Source: a virus. Taken from it: DNA of 64,000 nt. The position numbers and the translations under genes are program-made. A model generated the notes under the pieces. That model was not told the origin of the DNA. It saw nothing but the letters and a program-made list of their open reading frames with translations, and did no database searches. The stretch covers positions 1 through 64,000 of IMG/VR virus record IMGVR_UViG_3300037507_000754. The stretch is one strand, 5' to 3'. Numbering within the stretch: position 1 is the stretch's first letter; each line of letters opens with the position of its first letter. Positions 49,301 to 56,918 of this stretch are shown in pieces.

Positions 49301-49691
49301 TGCGGCTCAGCTCACAGGTGCCTCGGCTGTGATGAAGGACCCGGTCGGCATGCGCTACCTCGACGAGATCTACAACCTCGACAGGTCTGTCGAGCAGGTC
49401 TACAACTCGTACAGGCGCAAGCTGGAGAACAACCCTGACGACGCAGAGAAGTTCCTCAAGGACAACTTCGGCTTGTACGTGGTGCGTAGTGAGGTGCGTA
49501 GCACGATGGAGGCAATCCGCGCTTTGAACGCTCAGGCCCGGGCCATCGACAAGATGACGGACCTGTCACCTGAAGAACGGCGCGTGATCATCAACGACCT
49601 ACGTGCTCAACAGAACGATCTGGCTCGGGATGTGTACCGACTGCGTCGTCAGGTGACCGAGGAGCAGCGGACGATGGACGCGTCGAGATAA
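43389..49691 (+). CDS. giant polyvalent/internal virion protein with HExxH and LPD38-like region (2100 aa)
   Basis: N-terminal motif TYRISAPNGKTYEIEGPPGATQEQVIQAVL (1-35), common at the start of injected phage proteins; Pro/Ala repeats near 475-515; a zinc-protease motif HEVFH at 1085-1089 in KTIFHEVFHKGLANLLPPAEYRAL; and a C-terminal part from about 1560 (TATPPFAIKQVFDDITRAYGHSG ... NFSRRGVSKTADYLIRTIPFFNAYARSMDKL ... PLPAELSFFFKAIPERV) that resembles the large polyvalent protein-associated domain LPD38. Polyvalent proteins are injected with phage or plasmid DNA to act in the new host. Starts in an ATGA overlap; last gene of the rightward block. Confidence 0.85.
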   Translation: MTTYRISAPNGKTYEIEGPPGATQEQVIQAVLAQSPEAGQVPETSFFGQVGEAFKGVIPGAVGLVEQAAIGASALLPEEYEKPTRETIAQVAGAAKAPFAPAPGYGDTVGRKFGEAFGSFLPMLPLGALGLAGRTAAVGLGVGAGAGEARTRAETEGATEEQRSTATALGTLPGALEVFAPFRILKRVPEGEVLTAVDRIKRIAIASGEEAAQEAASGLAQNMIARGVYKPEQELIEGLGEQAAYGGAVGGLAQGLFDLALGRRARGTGEPVPPEGQTEIDVVKAKREAERQAAEAARQMPPLPETYAELVRYSEEVKRLPKSKERNEALKAASEKRKAIVVAEVNANRLSTERAKQFLTAEEVEQAEIVRREEFVPPAVETPAAAPAAAPPVEEPKVRKVGAPAPLPDVLDSATIKTIGFTKGKIHDALVGKSVTDPEIRTVLEGYKNRSNASAKTAAKIDAFLARLPEPAVPTAPAVEPAAPPVAAEPAPAVPTPAPAVPTPAPAVPEPETPSAVEPVEQPSGAGAPVAGGPAAVTPTEGAGAPEPSGVVPPVEDAGQPAGGEAGEPPSVAPSAIAETMAPAPATYVAPVSQGAAARAKRGVRRETPALNTEDDIDRALATGLIDEETADRARAELTEPEAPATAMGQAFQKQIDEIRAKMDALRLKGERIPAPKSKARKEFDALQEQLNALLPKETGSLEEKLEKAGATGVFVAGGAGPVLDIPSVRAALKDRSPKMLRAVLTYIGVDTDGTYLPTTYSAGEAAELVGLKKSSGSEVRRVAETLGITSDVISRFQASQTGRVGIAKDVSEASLSGISVENPKAGVLYEAPKKPAKTEEEYDALVAKEEETRKDSKSGKYEEGTKEFGKARKAHADAEKALKAAQPKAQDFLRPALTKLGQIDFTKLNTRQLAEIYARASFYPAKDNVEVMKALGAEIETRRKADRKGTDAAVNRAYGKVVEEQEAKAEEGVETTEEVDEDTETEGRTRRLSDEDAGDDAVYRTIPQTPLVQGAISDAQLRKIVADIERALGGEADITILDDITDLDNKQAPGSRAGALQGGKIYLFRSGIADGVEGQKTIFHEVFHKGLANLLPPAEYRALMTKFYNQSTAVRQAADAYLASETGKKDTEGMSPEEGRVLAVEEALAEMAEATKLTGSTLRQLGNFFARVADRIGMPGLARAIRTMGLDPLQAFIRDAIQAGIKPSTATGQTRYRSLVGEKEERTLGDKLDAKFGGNKAIGFRAQAMDLLAGVDYIFTKAYGNRIRDNRGDYNPVFLMSRALDAPRFASEVKEYGTMRRDPTGLLSVETLNYNGEDISYKQVLKDIAAEAKTRGIAPETFKNQVGESLASHREYELMNSPQAAGLDFFLTPQEAATAEQAFQSDAFIKGVSEKLDQIRFAMIDAMVEAGRITPAKAQVWKDAIGYVPFSRIDDFDNLALPQGGGSNAKLAAFKEIAKYKGSQDRQTQNPVENFSKLMDWMVNESMKADALGSALPEMELLGYAQFVPNPDAVDNNKKGALTPPVYVRGQKKVFYVPDPANLAAFIGAPTTDVPAFIRGAQKFSQFLRIGVTATPPFAIKQVFDDITRAYGHSGVKNPTAMLPRILLNFPRNWWNEIKGTQSAGVRDLAKSGVVPAYDTIIGGNVKNILEETGLAPRSVGKAILRIMEAGAKASDVAVREAIYNQTLKETGDRALAELRAREIINFSRRGVSKTADYLIRTIPFFNAYARSMDKLLLAAAGNPSAQRSIGATTGYARNLFYKRMGVLTAMGFGYALMMSDDEEYQNLPDYVRDRNWVIPGGKELGFVPAVPLPAELSFFFKAIPERVVQYFKLQGTPEERDAMRVLKELMLNGVDIFSAPNITPQVLKPILENLANYSFFLGRPLESQAQLALDPSERYGTGTSEAMKAASRTLTDIATSTGVEALKVSPIMLENLVRGMFGMSAGIALSVADVMVNPTRTDRPLHQTIAAQLTGASAVMKDPVGMRYLDEIYNLDRSVEQVYNSYRRKLENNPDDAEKFLKDNFGLYVVRSEVRSTMEAIRALNAQARAIDKMTDLSPEERRVIINDLRAQQNDLARDVYRLRRQVTEEQRTMDASR

Positions 49692-49725
49692 AAAAGTGCC
49701 CCGAGGAGCAAGCTCAACCCGGGGC
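49690..49725 (-). terminator. intrinsic terminator for the leftward replication operon
   Basis: Minus strand GCCCCG-[16]-CGGGGC, the loop containing a GAGC-TT-GCTC sub-hairpin, then ACTTTTTTAT. It starts at the stop codon of the convergent rightward gene, so both blocks end here. Confidence 0.8.
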
Positions 49726-49773
49726 TAACTAGGAGACGCACAGTCAAACGGTGTGAGCCATTGACGGGCGGGA

Positions 49774-50010
49774 CTATAGCACCCTCCAGACCCTGATGCC
49801 AAGGTGGTCAGCCTCGATGCGCGTTTCGTGCACCACCTGAATGCCCCGCGCCGCGTAACGTGCTTTGACTTTGGTGACCAGTTCGTCGCTCTTGAGTGTG
49901 GGCAGGAAGAAGCTCTGCCCGATCTCCAGCCACTCAGGGAGCTGGTACTCAGCCTCACGGTGCACTAGCCTGCCGTCAACCAGACGTAGCTGCTTGGTTC
50001 GCTGAGACAT
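49774..50010 (-). CDS. hypothetical protein (78 aa)
   Basis: MSQRTKQLRLVDGRLVHREAEYQLPEWLEIGQSFFLPTLKSDELVTKVKARYAARGIQVVHETRIEADHLGIRVWRVL: a small alpha/beta protein, beta-rich at the end. The ATG at 50010 is preferred over an upstream TTG. It overlaps the end of the primase gene by 35 bases. Function unknown; possibly a small DNA-binding domain. Confidence 0.72.
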   Translation of the reverse strand: MSQRTKQLRLVDGRLVHREAEYQLPEWLEIGQSFFLPTLKSDELVTKVKARYAARGIQVVHETRIEADHLGIRVWRVL

Positions 50011-52789
50011 CGAGGTCAAGGTTCAAAGCCTTCTTGGCCTGCGGGAACTCGATCGCGTCTACCGGGCCGAAGTCACTGCGCCAACCTGCACCCATCCGCT
50101 TCTTCGTCAGAGTCATGGTGCCACCCGTCTCACGGGTATAGGAGGAGTACAGCTCCTTCACGTTGATGTAGGCCTGTGCACACCACTTGGTGAACTCCTT
50201 CTTGGTAATCCACAGCGTGTCAGTATCAGGTTCATACCGTACCAACAACTCACCCATAGGCTCCAGTGCGGGCCTGTCATTGATGCCCACCGCCGCAGGC
50301 TTCCTGTTCACAATCAGCACGTTGCGGATGTTCTTGTTGATATAAGACGCAACGGTGGACACCGCCGTAGTCGCAGACACACTCTGTTCTACCGTCGCCC
50401 GCTTGATCAGCGCAAGGAGCTTATCCAAGATCCTCTTGATGTTGTAGCTGGTCAGCCCGATCTGGTTTGTGATGGCACCAGCAGCGATGATGCAGATCAC
50501 GTTGTTGAGTTTGAACCGCTCAGTCTGAGTCCAGTCCCCCATTTTGTAAATATTGTCCCGTGTGTTCTCCCATATCCTCTTAGCCTCGTCTAGGTTAGGG
50601 ATGACAAAACGCATGAACACGTCACCCGCATGGCCGTAGTTCATCAACAAATTGTCAAACAGCTTCTTCGTCTCCAGCACATCAGAGGGTACGGGTGTCA
50701 TGAGGTGGATCTCAAGGATACGGGCCAGCTCCCCAGCCGGATCGCTCTTGATCATCATCAGCCGGTCTTCAATCGTAGAGTTGCTAGACCAGATAGATAT
50801 CTGCTTCCAACGGACGTTATTGACTCGCTCCATGTTGCGCCCCGCTTCCATACGGTCGCGCCCACGCCCCTGTGTGTTGTTGTAGACCAGCTCCGACATC
50901 TCAGTCGGCTCAGCGTTAGTCATCTCGTCAAGAGCGCCAACGATCCCGTTCATCACCCCCAGCCGGTGCACCTTGGTTAGGGTCTTGTCCTGCGCATCCT
51001 TCATCAGAGCCACAGGATCTCCCCATATCGCATTAGCCATGCGCAGAATGGTCGTCTTGCCGGTGCCTGACTTCTTCGAGTAGAAGTTGATGATCCCGCC
51101 GTTCTCCGGTGATAGGTGCATCAGCGCACTACCAAACCCGGCGAGCACCCCCGCCGCATGGAAGTCCATCTCCGGCGTGTCGTAGTGCGCAGCGGCCTGC
51201 TTCCACACGTCGATCGAACCCTTGGGACTCAGCCACGGCACATAGTGCTCGATGGGCTTGGCGATCGGTGTATAGATGACGCCGCGCTTGGTGTACTCAC
51301 GGTTCCCAATAATGAATGTGTCATCTGGGGTCCAGCCAAATCGGGTTCTCATGTTGTCTGCTTTCTCCCGGAACTGCAAGTCGCGGATCATCAGACCGAA
51401 CATCTGTTGTAGAGACATCAACTGACGGGGGTCAAAAGCAATGACACCTTCGCGGTTCACCGCTTCTTTGAACTTGTCCGCCGCTGCTATCTCACTCTGG
51501 AGGATGCTGAACTCTCGCACGTCACCATGAGGGAGGTGGTGCCTAGCCCACAGCGTATCGCCACCACCAGTACCATCACGCATCCGCTTGTAGATATAGA
51601 TGTCGTGGTCGTATATCTTGACGCGTTCTACTCCATCTGATTTTGTGATGTCGTGATAGATACCGCCCGTAGCACCCCGAGAGAATGGCCGTGGGTATGG
51701 CGGAATTTCGATGGTCTCACTCTCGACTTTGACCTGTATGGGCTCAGGCGGTGCCAGCTTGATCTCGGAGCCAAGCTGAATCGGTGACTTGATCTTGCCA
51801 ATGTGTGGGCACCCAATGCACAGCTTGGCGTTGTCCAGTCCTTGAAAGGACTCGCATGTGTACGGACCCTTGGTCAGTGCTGCCTTGCGCTCGGTTTCGT
51901 CCGGGCTGTAGTTCGGGTGGTTCTTGGATACCTCATGTATGGCCCAGTCCCGATCCTCACAGTGCTGAGCGATCGACAACACGGCACGCCACACGGGCTC
52001 GGGCACGGCCTCTTGGTTCTTCGCTGCCTCAGCGATCTGCGCACAGCCCTCGCCGTTGTTGGACTTGATCCAGATCGTCTCGAACTTGCTGACCCGGTTC
52101 GGGTCGATGTACAACTTCTTGGTCTCGTCAGAGACCCCGCCCGACAGTGCCCGGGCCTTGGCGAACATGTCAGCAGCGGCCACACCCACTGCGTCACGGA
52201 TGGACTCGAAGGTGTGGTACTTGATCGGTGTGAGCAGAACGACCGGCGTGTCGTTCTTCCTGTTCAGAGTGCCGGGGACACGCAGTACCCGGACGATGTC
52301 GGCGGTGCAGTCACCGTCGACTTCAAACTCTTCTTTGACGCAGCGGGCCTTCAGGGCTTCGGCTGTCGCCTTCCACTCATGTACAGGTATAGGGTTGTCG
52401 AGATACCAGTGTGCGTGCAGGCCATTGCCTGAATCAATCAGCGTAGGCTTCGGCAGACCTACTGTCTTGCAAAATTCACGGAGTGCTGACAGGCCAGCGG
52501 CCTTGTCGGTATAGGGCTTTTTCGGCCCACAATCCACGTCGACGTAAAACTCCCTCTTGGCGACTGCGTTTGTAGCCTTCGAGTGCTCTTCCGCACCGAA
52601 CCCAGCGGTTGCGTAGTACACGTCCCATCCGTTACCGTTGAACTCTTCAACGGCTTCTGCCATGTTGGCAAAGGAGGTGTAACGACGGTCCCAAACGAGG
52701 GTGTCTTTCAGCGGAATCTTTTTGACTAGCCTGAGGGAGTATCGCGTGCCATGTGGGAGGACGTTCTCAAGGAACTCTTTTGGAGACAT
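49976..52789 (-). CDS. primase-helicase: archaeo-eukaryotic-type primase fused to DUF927-like helicase (937 aa)
   Basis: The N-terminal part has REFYVDVDCGPKK (DxD at 84-86) and TLIDSGNGLHAHWYLDNPI near 117-135, the metal-binding and His motifs of AEP/prim-pol domains. A Cys cluster (CESFQGLDNAKLCIGCPHIG) lies near 320-340. The C-terminal half carries GGIINFYSKKSGTGKTTILRMANAIWGDP (Walker A near 570) and an arrangement typical of DUF927 phage/plasmid helicases. One polypeptide would prime and unwind DNA at the fork. Last large gene of the replication operon. Confidence 0.88.
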   Translation of the reverse strand: MSPKEFLENVLPHGTRYSLRLVKKIPLKDTLVWDRRYTSFANMAEAVEEFNGNGWDVYYATAGFGAEEHSKATNAVAKREFYVDVDCGPKKPYTDKAAGLSALREFCKTVGLPKPTLIDSGNGLHAHWYLDNPIPVHEWKATAEALKARCVKEEFEVDGDCTADIVRVLRVPGTLNRKNDTPVVLLTPIKYHTFESIRDAVGVAAADMFAKARALSGGVSDETKKLYIDPNRVSKFETIWIKSNNGEGCAQIAEAAKNQEAVPEPVWRAVLSIAQHCEDRDWAIHEVSKNHPNYSPDETERKAALTKGPYTCESFQGLDNAKLCIGCPHIGKIKSPIQLGSEIKLAPPEPIQVKVESETIEIPPYPRPFSRGATGGIYHDITKSDGVERVKIYDHDIYIYKRMRDGTGGGDTLWARHHLPHGDVREFSILQSEIAAADKFKEAVNREGVIAFDPRQLMSLQQMFGLMIRDLQFREKADNMRTRFGWTPDDTFIIGNREYTKRGVIYTPIAKPIEHYVPWLSPKGSIDVWKQAAAHYDTPEMDFHAAGVLAGFGSALMHLSPENGGIINFYSKKSGTGKTTILRMANAIWGDPVALMKDAQDKTLTKVHRLGVMNGIVGALDEMTNAEPTEMSELVYNNTQGRGRDRMEAGRNMERVNNVRWKQISIWSSNSTIEDRLMMIKSDPAGELARILEIHLMTPVPSDVLETKKLFDNLLMNYGHAGDVFMRFVIPNLDEAKRIWENTRDNIYKMGDWTQTERFKLNNVICIIAAGAITNQIGLTSYNIKRILDKLLALIKRATVEQSVSATTAVSTVASYINKNIRNVLIVNRKPAAVGINDRPALEPMGELLVRYEPDTDTLWITKKEFTKWCAQAYINVKELYSSYTRETGGTMTLTKKRMGAGWRSDFGPVDAIEFPQAKKALNLDLDVSANQAATSG

Positions 52790-52848
52790 GGTGACACGGA
52801 GTTAGCCACAAACGCGGCGAGCGTTGCGGACGGTGCATGGGTGCCCGG

Positions 52849-53079
52849 TCAGGGCAAGGCGAGGATCGAACGGTAATACGCCAAGACCTTGGAGCGCAAG
52901 TGCTTGGAAACATCCCGTTGACCCGAGAACCATGAGTAGACCGCAGCCTTGGTCACGCCAAGGTCTGCGACCACTTGGTTCACCGAGACGTGCCTGTAGA
53001 TGCACAGGCGACCAAGCTGCACACCGAGCAGGCCCGGGTCAGCGTCGGCGTTGCGCCGGATGATCTTTGTGGTGTACAT
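52849..53079 (-). CDS. HTH (Cro/CI or XRE-like) DNA-binding protein (76 aa)
   Basis: CIYRHVSVNQVVADLGVTKAAVYSWFSGQRDVSKHLRSKVLAYYRSI is a helix-turn-helix of the lambda-repressor-like fold: VNQVVADLGVTKAAVYSW is the HTH itself. A short single-domain regulator, probably dimeric. It could recognise the palindromes at 9845/10810 or 10761. ATG at 53079, 100 bases after the next gene's stop. Confidence 0.85.
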   Translation of the reverse strand: MYTTKIIRRNADADPGLLGVQLGRLCIYRHVSVNQVVADLGVTKAAVYSWFSGQRDVSKHLRSKVLAYYRSILALP

Positions 53080-53179
53080 GGTGTGTGGTGGGGGCGGCCC
53101 CGGCGCAACCCGGGGCTATCGCAGTGGGAGACACTCAGCAAAGGACACTGCTCACGGCGCTTACCGCCGCCCCCGTAAA

Positions 53180-54154
53180 TCAGTCGTCAGCGTCGTCGCC
53201 CCATGCGGCGAGGATTGCGTTGACGTTCGGGCCGTCCGCCACCACAGGCGCAGAGGCCTTGGCTTCGCGCACCACAGGCGCTTCCTCGGCGGGTGCTGGC
53301 ACGTCCTTGGTGACCTTGAACGTAGCGGGCTTGGCCGCAGGCGCAGGGGTGAACGCTTTGGCCGCAGGAGCGGGCGCAGCCACAGGGGCTGGCGCAGGCG
53401 CAGGCGCAGGGGCGGGCTCAGGTGCCGCAGGCACGTTGTCCATGTCAGCGATGCTCACGGTCACCGCGTTGACCGCCTCAGGATCGTTCTGACGATCCAC
53501 CGCGATCCGGTACTCCTCTTCAGTCAGCGGACGCACCGCGCTGAACACCAGCTTCATGTTCGCCGTAGCATCGAAGCGCATCTCGGTCACGACAGCGTTG
53601 ATCTCGACCCCGTGTCCGCCAAGGAACCGAGCGTACTGCTGAAGGCCCATCTTGCGCCCTTCGCCTTGACCGAAGAGGCTCGACGCGTTGATGTTCAGCG
53701 CGTAGATGTCACCCTGCATGTCGTTTTCCAGAAGCAGCGCCATGGGGCGACTGTACCGGCACGCCTTCGACTCGTTGGTCCCGGAGCCCTTGATGTCTTG
53801 TGGGCACCCTGCACAGGTGCGATTCTGCGGGGTCTTCACCGAGGTGTGCGGCTTGGCACCATCTTCGGACCAGCACTGCGGACGGCCCTTGACACCCTTC
53901 TCGTAGGTGGTGCCGTAGAACGTGCGGCGATTCGCATCTGCACTGCGGATGACGATGACGTTCATCGCCCGGTCTTCGTTGACGGCGACTTCCTTGCCGC
54001 CGACAAGCATGTGCCAGACGTTGTTCTCGATGCTGATGCGCTTCGAGTTGCCGCCGCCCATGAGCGACTTGGTCAGCGGGCTGAGATCCGCAGTGCTGCG
54101 GCGCAGATGTGCCGGCAGTTGGTTGCCGGTTTGGAAGAGAGTGAGTTCAGACAT
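53180..54154 (-). CDS. conserved phage replication-module protein with acidic tail (324 aa)
   Basis: Not firmly recognised. The N-terminal 210 residues form a globular domain with a possible zinc knuckle (NRTCAGCPQDIKGSG...ACRYSRPM). An Ala/Pro linker (about 225-300) follows and the protein ends ILAAWGDDADD. Globular domain, disordered linker and acidic tip is the layout of single-stranded DNA-binding proteins, and the position between primase and helicase genes fits that role; this is inference. Start at 54154 with GAGG upstream. Confidence 0.8.
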   Translation of the reverse strand: MSELTLFQTGNQLPAHLRRSTADLSPLTKSLMGGGNSKRISIENNVWHMLVGGKEVAVNEDRAMNVIVIRSADANRRTFYGTTYEKGVKGRPQCWSEDGAKPHTSVKTPQNRTCAGCPQDIKGSGTNESKACRYSRPMALLLENDMQGDIYALNINASSLFGQGEGRKMGLQQYARFLGGHGVEINAVVTEMRFDATANMKLVFSAVRPLTEEEYRIAVDRQNDPEAVNAVTVSIADMDNVPAAPEPAPAPAPAPAPVAAPAPAAKAFTPAPAAKPATFKVTKDVPAPAEEAPVVREAKASAPVVADGPNVNAILAAWGDDADD

Positions 54155-54162
54155 AGTTAACC

Positions 54163-54387
54163 TCAAAAGGTTTCGGGGCGGGCTACAGCCCGGGTAAGCG
54201 CCATCAGACCAGTTTGCAGGTCAGTTGCACCGATAGACACCCAACGCTGGTTTAGGTCAGGCATCTGTTTCAAAGTAGCAACAAGATCTCCTAGTTGCTT
54301 TCCTTGTTCCTTGATCTCATTCATCAGGCTAATCTCGTCCTGTGTCAGGTCTCGGTAGCCTTTGATAAGGCGGTGTTGGTTTTCCAT
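54163..54387 (-). CDS. acb2: Acb2-like anti-CBASS cyclic-oligonucleotide sponge
   Basis: 74 residues: IKGYRDLTQDEISLMNEIKEQGKQLGDLV...NQRWVSIGATDLQTGLMALTRAVARPETF. The GYRDLT...LMNEIK and RWVSIGATDLQTGLMALTRAVA blocks are the conserved halves of the Acb2/Tad1 hairpin family. Acb2 is a small helical protein that hexamerises and sequesters CBASS signalling cyclic di- and trinucleotides, blocking abortive infection. Y11 and K26, which I recall as ligand-binding residues of the Pseudomonas phage protein, are at the same numbers here. TAATG overlap with the upstream gene. Confidence 0.88.
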   Translation of the reverse strand: MENQHRLIKGYRDLTQDEISLMNEIKEQGKQLGDLVATLKQMPDLNQRWVSIGATDLQTGLMALTRAVARPETF

Positions 54388-54797
54388 TACGACCTCCTTA
54401 CGGTCACGGTGTACTTCGACTCAGTGTTGAGTCCCTTGGGCATCTTATCAGGGTTCGCTTCGAGCCAATCTTTCATGGCCCGTTGAGCAATGCGTCTTTC
54501 TAGTAGATCAAGCGATTGGTTCTCCTTGATGAAGTTGTGCATAGACTCCCAGTCGGAAGTCCAGTACGACGTCTTGACACCGCGAATCACGGTGCCTGCT
54601 CCGGTGCGGATGCTATCTGCACCCGCTTTCTTGCACACGTCCATGAGGGCGTGTTCAATCAGTTCCATCTGATCCTTGATGACTTTGTCGTCATCCTCGT
54701 ACTTCTTGGCGAGCGCTGCACGCGCATCGCGCATCTTGATGTACGTCTTGACGAGCTTCTCAGTGGGCACCTGAGGTGCCTCGATGTCCTGTTCCAT
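54387..54797 (-). CDS. conserved phage protein of the replication module (136 aa)
   Basis: Helical N-terminal half (TEKLVKTYIKMRDARAALAKKYEDDDKVIKDQMELIEHALMDVCKKAGADS) then IRTGAGTVIRGVKTSYWTSDWESMHNFIKENQSLDLLERRIAQRAMKDWLEANPDKMPKGLN. I have seen this pattern in many phages next to helicase and SSB-like genes but know no function. AGGAGG site before the ATG at 54797. Confidence 0.82.
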   Translation of the reverse strand: MEQDIEAPQVPTEKLVKTYIKMRDARAALAKKYEDDDKVIKDQMELIEHALMDVCKKAGADSIRTGAGTVIRGVKTSYWTSDWESMHNFIKENQSLDLLERRIAQRAMKDWLEANPDKMPKGLNTESKYTVTVRRS

Positions 54798-54825
54798 GCG
54801 GCCTCCTGTGGCTGGGATCGAAAGT

Positions 54826-56385
54826 CTACGGTTGAACTTTGACTGTGTCAAGCACCTCCTCGCGATATAAGTTGAGCAGGGACTCCATGTCCTCGGTCTT
54901 GCCGTCGAGCGAGTCGTACAGCTTGCGCTCCACGCCGCTGCCGCACAGCCTGACCACGAGACAGGGGTTCTTCTGGCCCGCACGGTGCACGCGGGCGTTG
55001 GCCTGATGGTAGATCTCGTTTGACGTCACAGGGCCCCACCACACCACCGTGTTGGCAGCGTGCAGGGTCACGCCGTGCGAAGCCGCCGCAGGCTGGATGA
55101 GCAGCACCCTCGGCTCAGGCTCGGTCTGGAACGCGGCGAAAATCCTCGTGCGCTGCGCCACCGGCACACTGCCGTCGATGACCTCGACAGCGATCTTGTC
55201 CTTCTTGAGCCGTTCGTTCAACACCGTGATGGCATGCCGGTACGGGACGAAGACCAGCACCTTGTGGGTGCTCTCCTCGATGGCTTCCAGCAAAACGTTG
55301 TATCGGTTAGTGATGTCAAACTCGACGGTGTTGCCGTCGTCGGAGTACACCGCACCGGAGGATACTTGCAGGAGCTTGTTGAGATTGGTAGCCGCATTGA
55401 CCGACGTCACCGTCTCGGTGCCCGCTGACATGATGAACTGATCCTTCAATAACCGGTAGTACTTGAGTTGTTGCGGCGTGAGTTCTACCTCCCGTGTGGT
55501 GTATAGAAGCTCTGGTAGATCAAGGCACTCTTCCTTGGTGAAGCGGATGGCGGGTTGGAGTACCCGGTTGACAATTTCGGCGGCGTTGTTCTTCTGCTTC
55601 CATTTGAACTGCGTGACCTTCCACATCACCATGTCGCGGAAAGTGTAGAAGTACCTCGGCACCGAGTCCGGGTTCAGCATCTTGGCAAGGCCGTAGGCGT
55701 CGGTCGGTGCTTGGGACGCAGGGGTGCCAGTTGCCATCCATAGCCATGTGTCGGAAGTGATCAGTTCGTTGAGCGCCTTCCATCGGTTGGTCGTCGCGGT
55801 CTTCACAGCGTTCGCCTCGTCGATGATGACAAGGTCGAAGCCACCGGCCTTCAGCTCCTCCAGCACCGTCTGCACGCCGTCGAAGTTGATGATGACGAAC
55901 TCGGCATCGGACTGAATGATCTTGGCCCGCTTGCGCCGGTCGCCGTAGGCCACGTCAACGCGTCGGTGCATGACCACCTTGAACAGATCCGCCTGCCATG
56001 CTGAGGACATGATTGACAGAGGGCAGATGACGAGGGCTCTCTTGATGTAGCCTTTGTTCATCAGGTAGTCCGCAGCCCATGCGAAAGCGGCTGTCTTACC
56101 AGTGCCCGGGTCGTTGAAGCAGAAGGCTCGCTTGTGGAGCGTCATGAACGATGCTGTCGTCCGCTGGTGGTCGAAGGGTTTGTAAAGCCCCGGCCATTTG
56201 TAGCGCCCTTCGATGGGGGACGGCACCCCTTTGATGCCGATGTTCTTCAGCACCCGCGCCTCATCCAGCCCCCAGTGGACAAGCACATGACCATCGTCGA
56301 GCAACTTGCTTTTCGGGATGGTGTTCAGCACCCGCTGTGGATTGCGGAGCTTCAACAATAGGGCTTTGTCGTCAACGATCTGCAT
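54826..56385 (-). CDS. SNF2-family DEAD/DEAH-box helicase
   Basis: About 519 residues. PGTGKTA Walker A near 95, VIIDEAN (motif II, DEAN) near 190, ATGTPA motif III, then the C-terminal motor with QANARVHRAGQ (motif VI) near 475. The compact form without extra domains is common in phages. It probably remodels or branch-migrates DNA during replication or recombination. I start at 56385, the second of two adjacent ATGs, because it has the better spacing to GGAG; TAATG overlap with the exonuclease. Confidence 0.93.
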   Translation of the reverse strand: MQIVDDKALLLKLRNPQRVLNTIPKSKLLDDGHVLVHWGLDEARVLKNIGIKGVPSPIEGRYKWPGLYKPFDHQRTTASFMTLHKRAFCFNDPGTGKTAAFAWAADYLMNKGYIKRALVICPLSIMSSAWQADLFKVVMHRRVDVAYGDRRKRAKIIQSDAEFVIINFDGVQTVLEELKAGGFDLVIIDEANAVKTATTNRWKALNELITSDTWLWMATGTPASQAPTDAYGLAKMLNPDSVPRYFYTFRDMVMWKVTQFKWKQKNNAAEIVNRVLQPAIRFTKEECLDLPELLYTTREVELTPQQLKYYRLLKDQFIMSAGTETVTSVNAATNLNKLLQVSSGAVYSDDGNTVEFDITNRYNVLLEAIEESTHKVLVFVPYRHAITVLNERLKKDKIAVEVIDGSVPVAQRTRIFAAFQTEPEPRVLLIQPAAASHGVTLHAANTVVWWGPVTSNEIYHQANARVHRAGQKNPCLVVRLCGSGVERKLYDSLDGKTEDMESLLNLYREEVLDTVKVQP

Positions 56386-56387
56386 CA

Positions 56388-56918
56388 TTACTCCAGAGCG
56401 AACTTACTCTTCTTCGCCATGTGAATCAGTCGCATCGCCTGAGTCTTGGCATCATCAAGCGCGACGTGTCCGGTGCCTACACGCTCGATGCGATCTTTGA
56501 GGAACAAAGTGGACATAGTCCGATAGCACCTGTCATTCCAGAAATGCCAAGGGGTATCGTGCTTGATAGCCCGGTACGCAGCGGCCAGCAGTGCGTTGTC
56601 GAAGTTGGCACCGTTGCCCCACACTACGGCGTCCTCCAGCGGGGGCATCCACACCGCGAGCTTGATCAAGGCGACCTCAAGCGAGGTGCCACCTTTGAAC
56701 GCAGCCTCTCTCGCCGCATCAGACTGCTTACTCCACCACTCAAGGGTGCTCTTCTGTGCCCGCAGGCCCGCTGCCTTGCACGACTCTGCGTCAATCGTGA
56801 CGTAGAACTCGCCCTTGATCTCTTCTTCGACGCTGAACTTCACAGCGCCAATAGACAGGATGATGTCCCCCGGGCGTGTACCAAGGGTCTCGATATCTAC
56901 CATGACATGTTGTTTCAC
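56388..56918 (-). CDS. DnaQ-like 3'-5' exonuclease (DEDDh)
   Basis: 176 residues from a GTG at 56918 behind AGGAGCGC. MVDIETLG gives the first Asp/Glu pair, VWGNGANFDNALL the third Asp, and HVALDDAKTQA the final His and Asp, i.e. the DEDDh set of the RNase T/DnaQ superfamily. The KQ..EWWSKQ motif near 70-85 is typical of phage versions. Could proofread for, or process DNA with, the family A polymerase at 58177-60042. Confidence 0.9.
   Translation of the reverse strand: MKQHVMVDIETLGTRPGDIILSIGAVKFSVEEEIKGEFYVTIDAESCKAAGLRAQKSTLEWWSKQSDAAREAAFKGGTSLEVALIKLAVWMPPLEDAVVWGNGANFDNALLAAAYRAIKHDTPWHFWNDRCYRTMSTLFLKDRIERVGTGHVALDDAKTQAMRLIHMAKKSKFALE

Noticed and set aside
53080-53179. GGGGGCGG/CCGCCCCC inverted repeat upstream of the HTH gene's neighbour as a terminator
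   Set aside because: The arms are about 80 bases apart and no T-tract follows on either strand.
53000-54160. 386-residue plus-strand open frame
   Set aside because: Antisense to the SSB-like gene, whose frame has a ribosome site, acidic tail and operon context.
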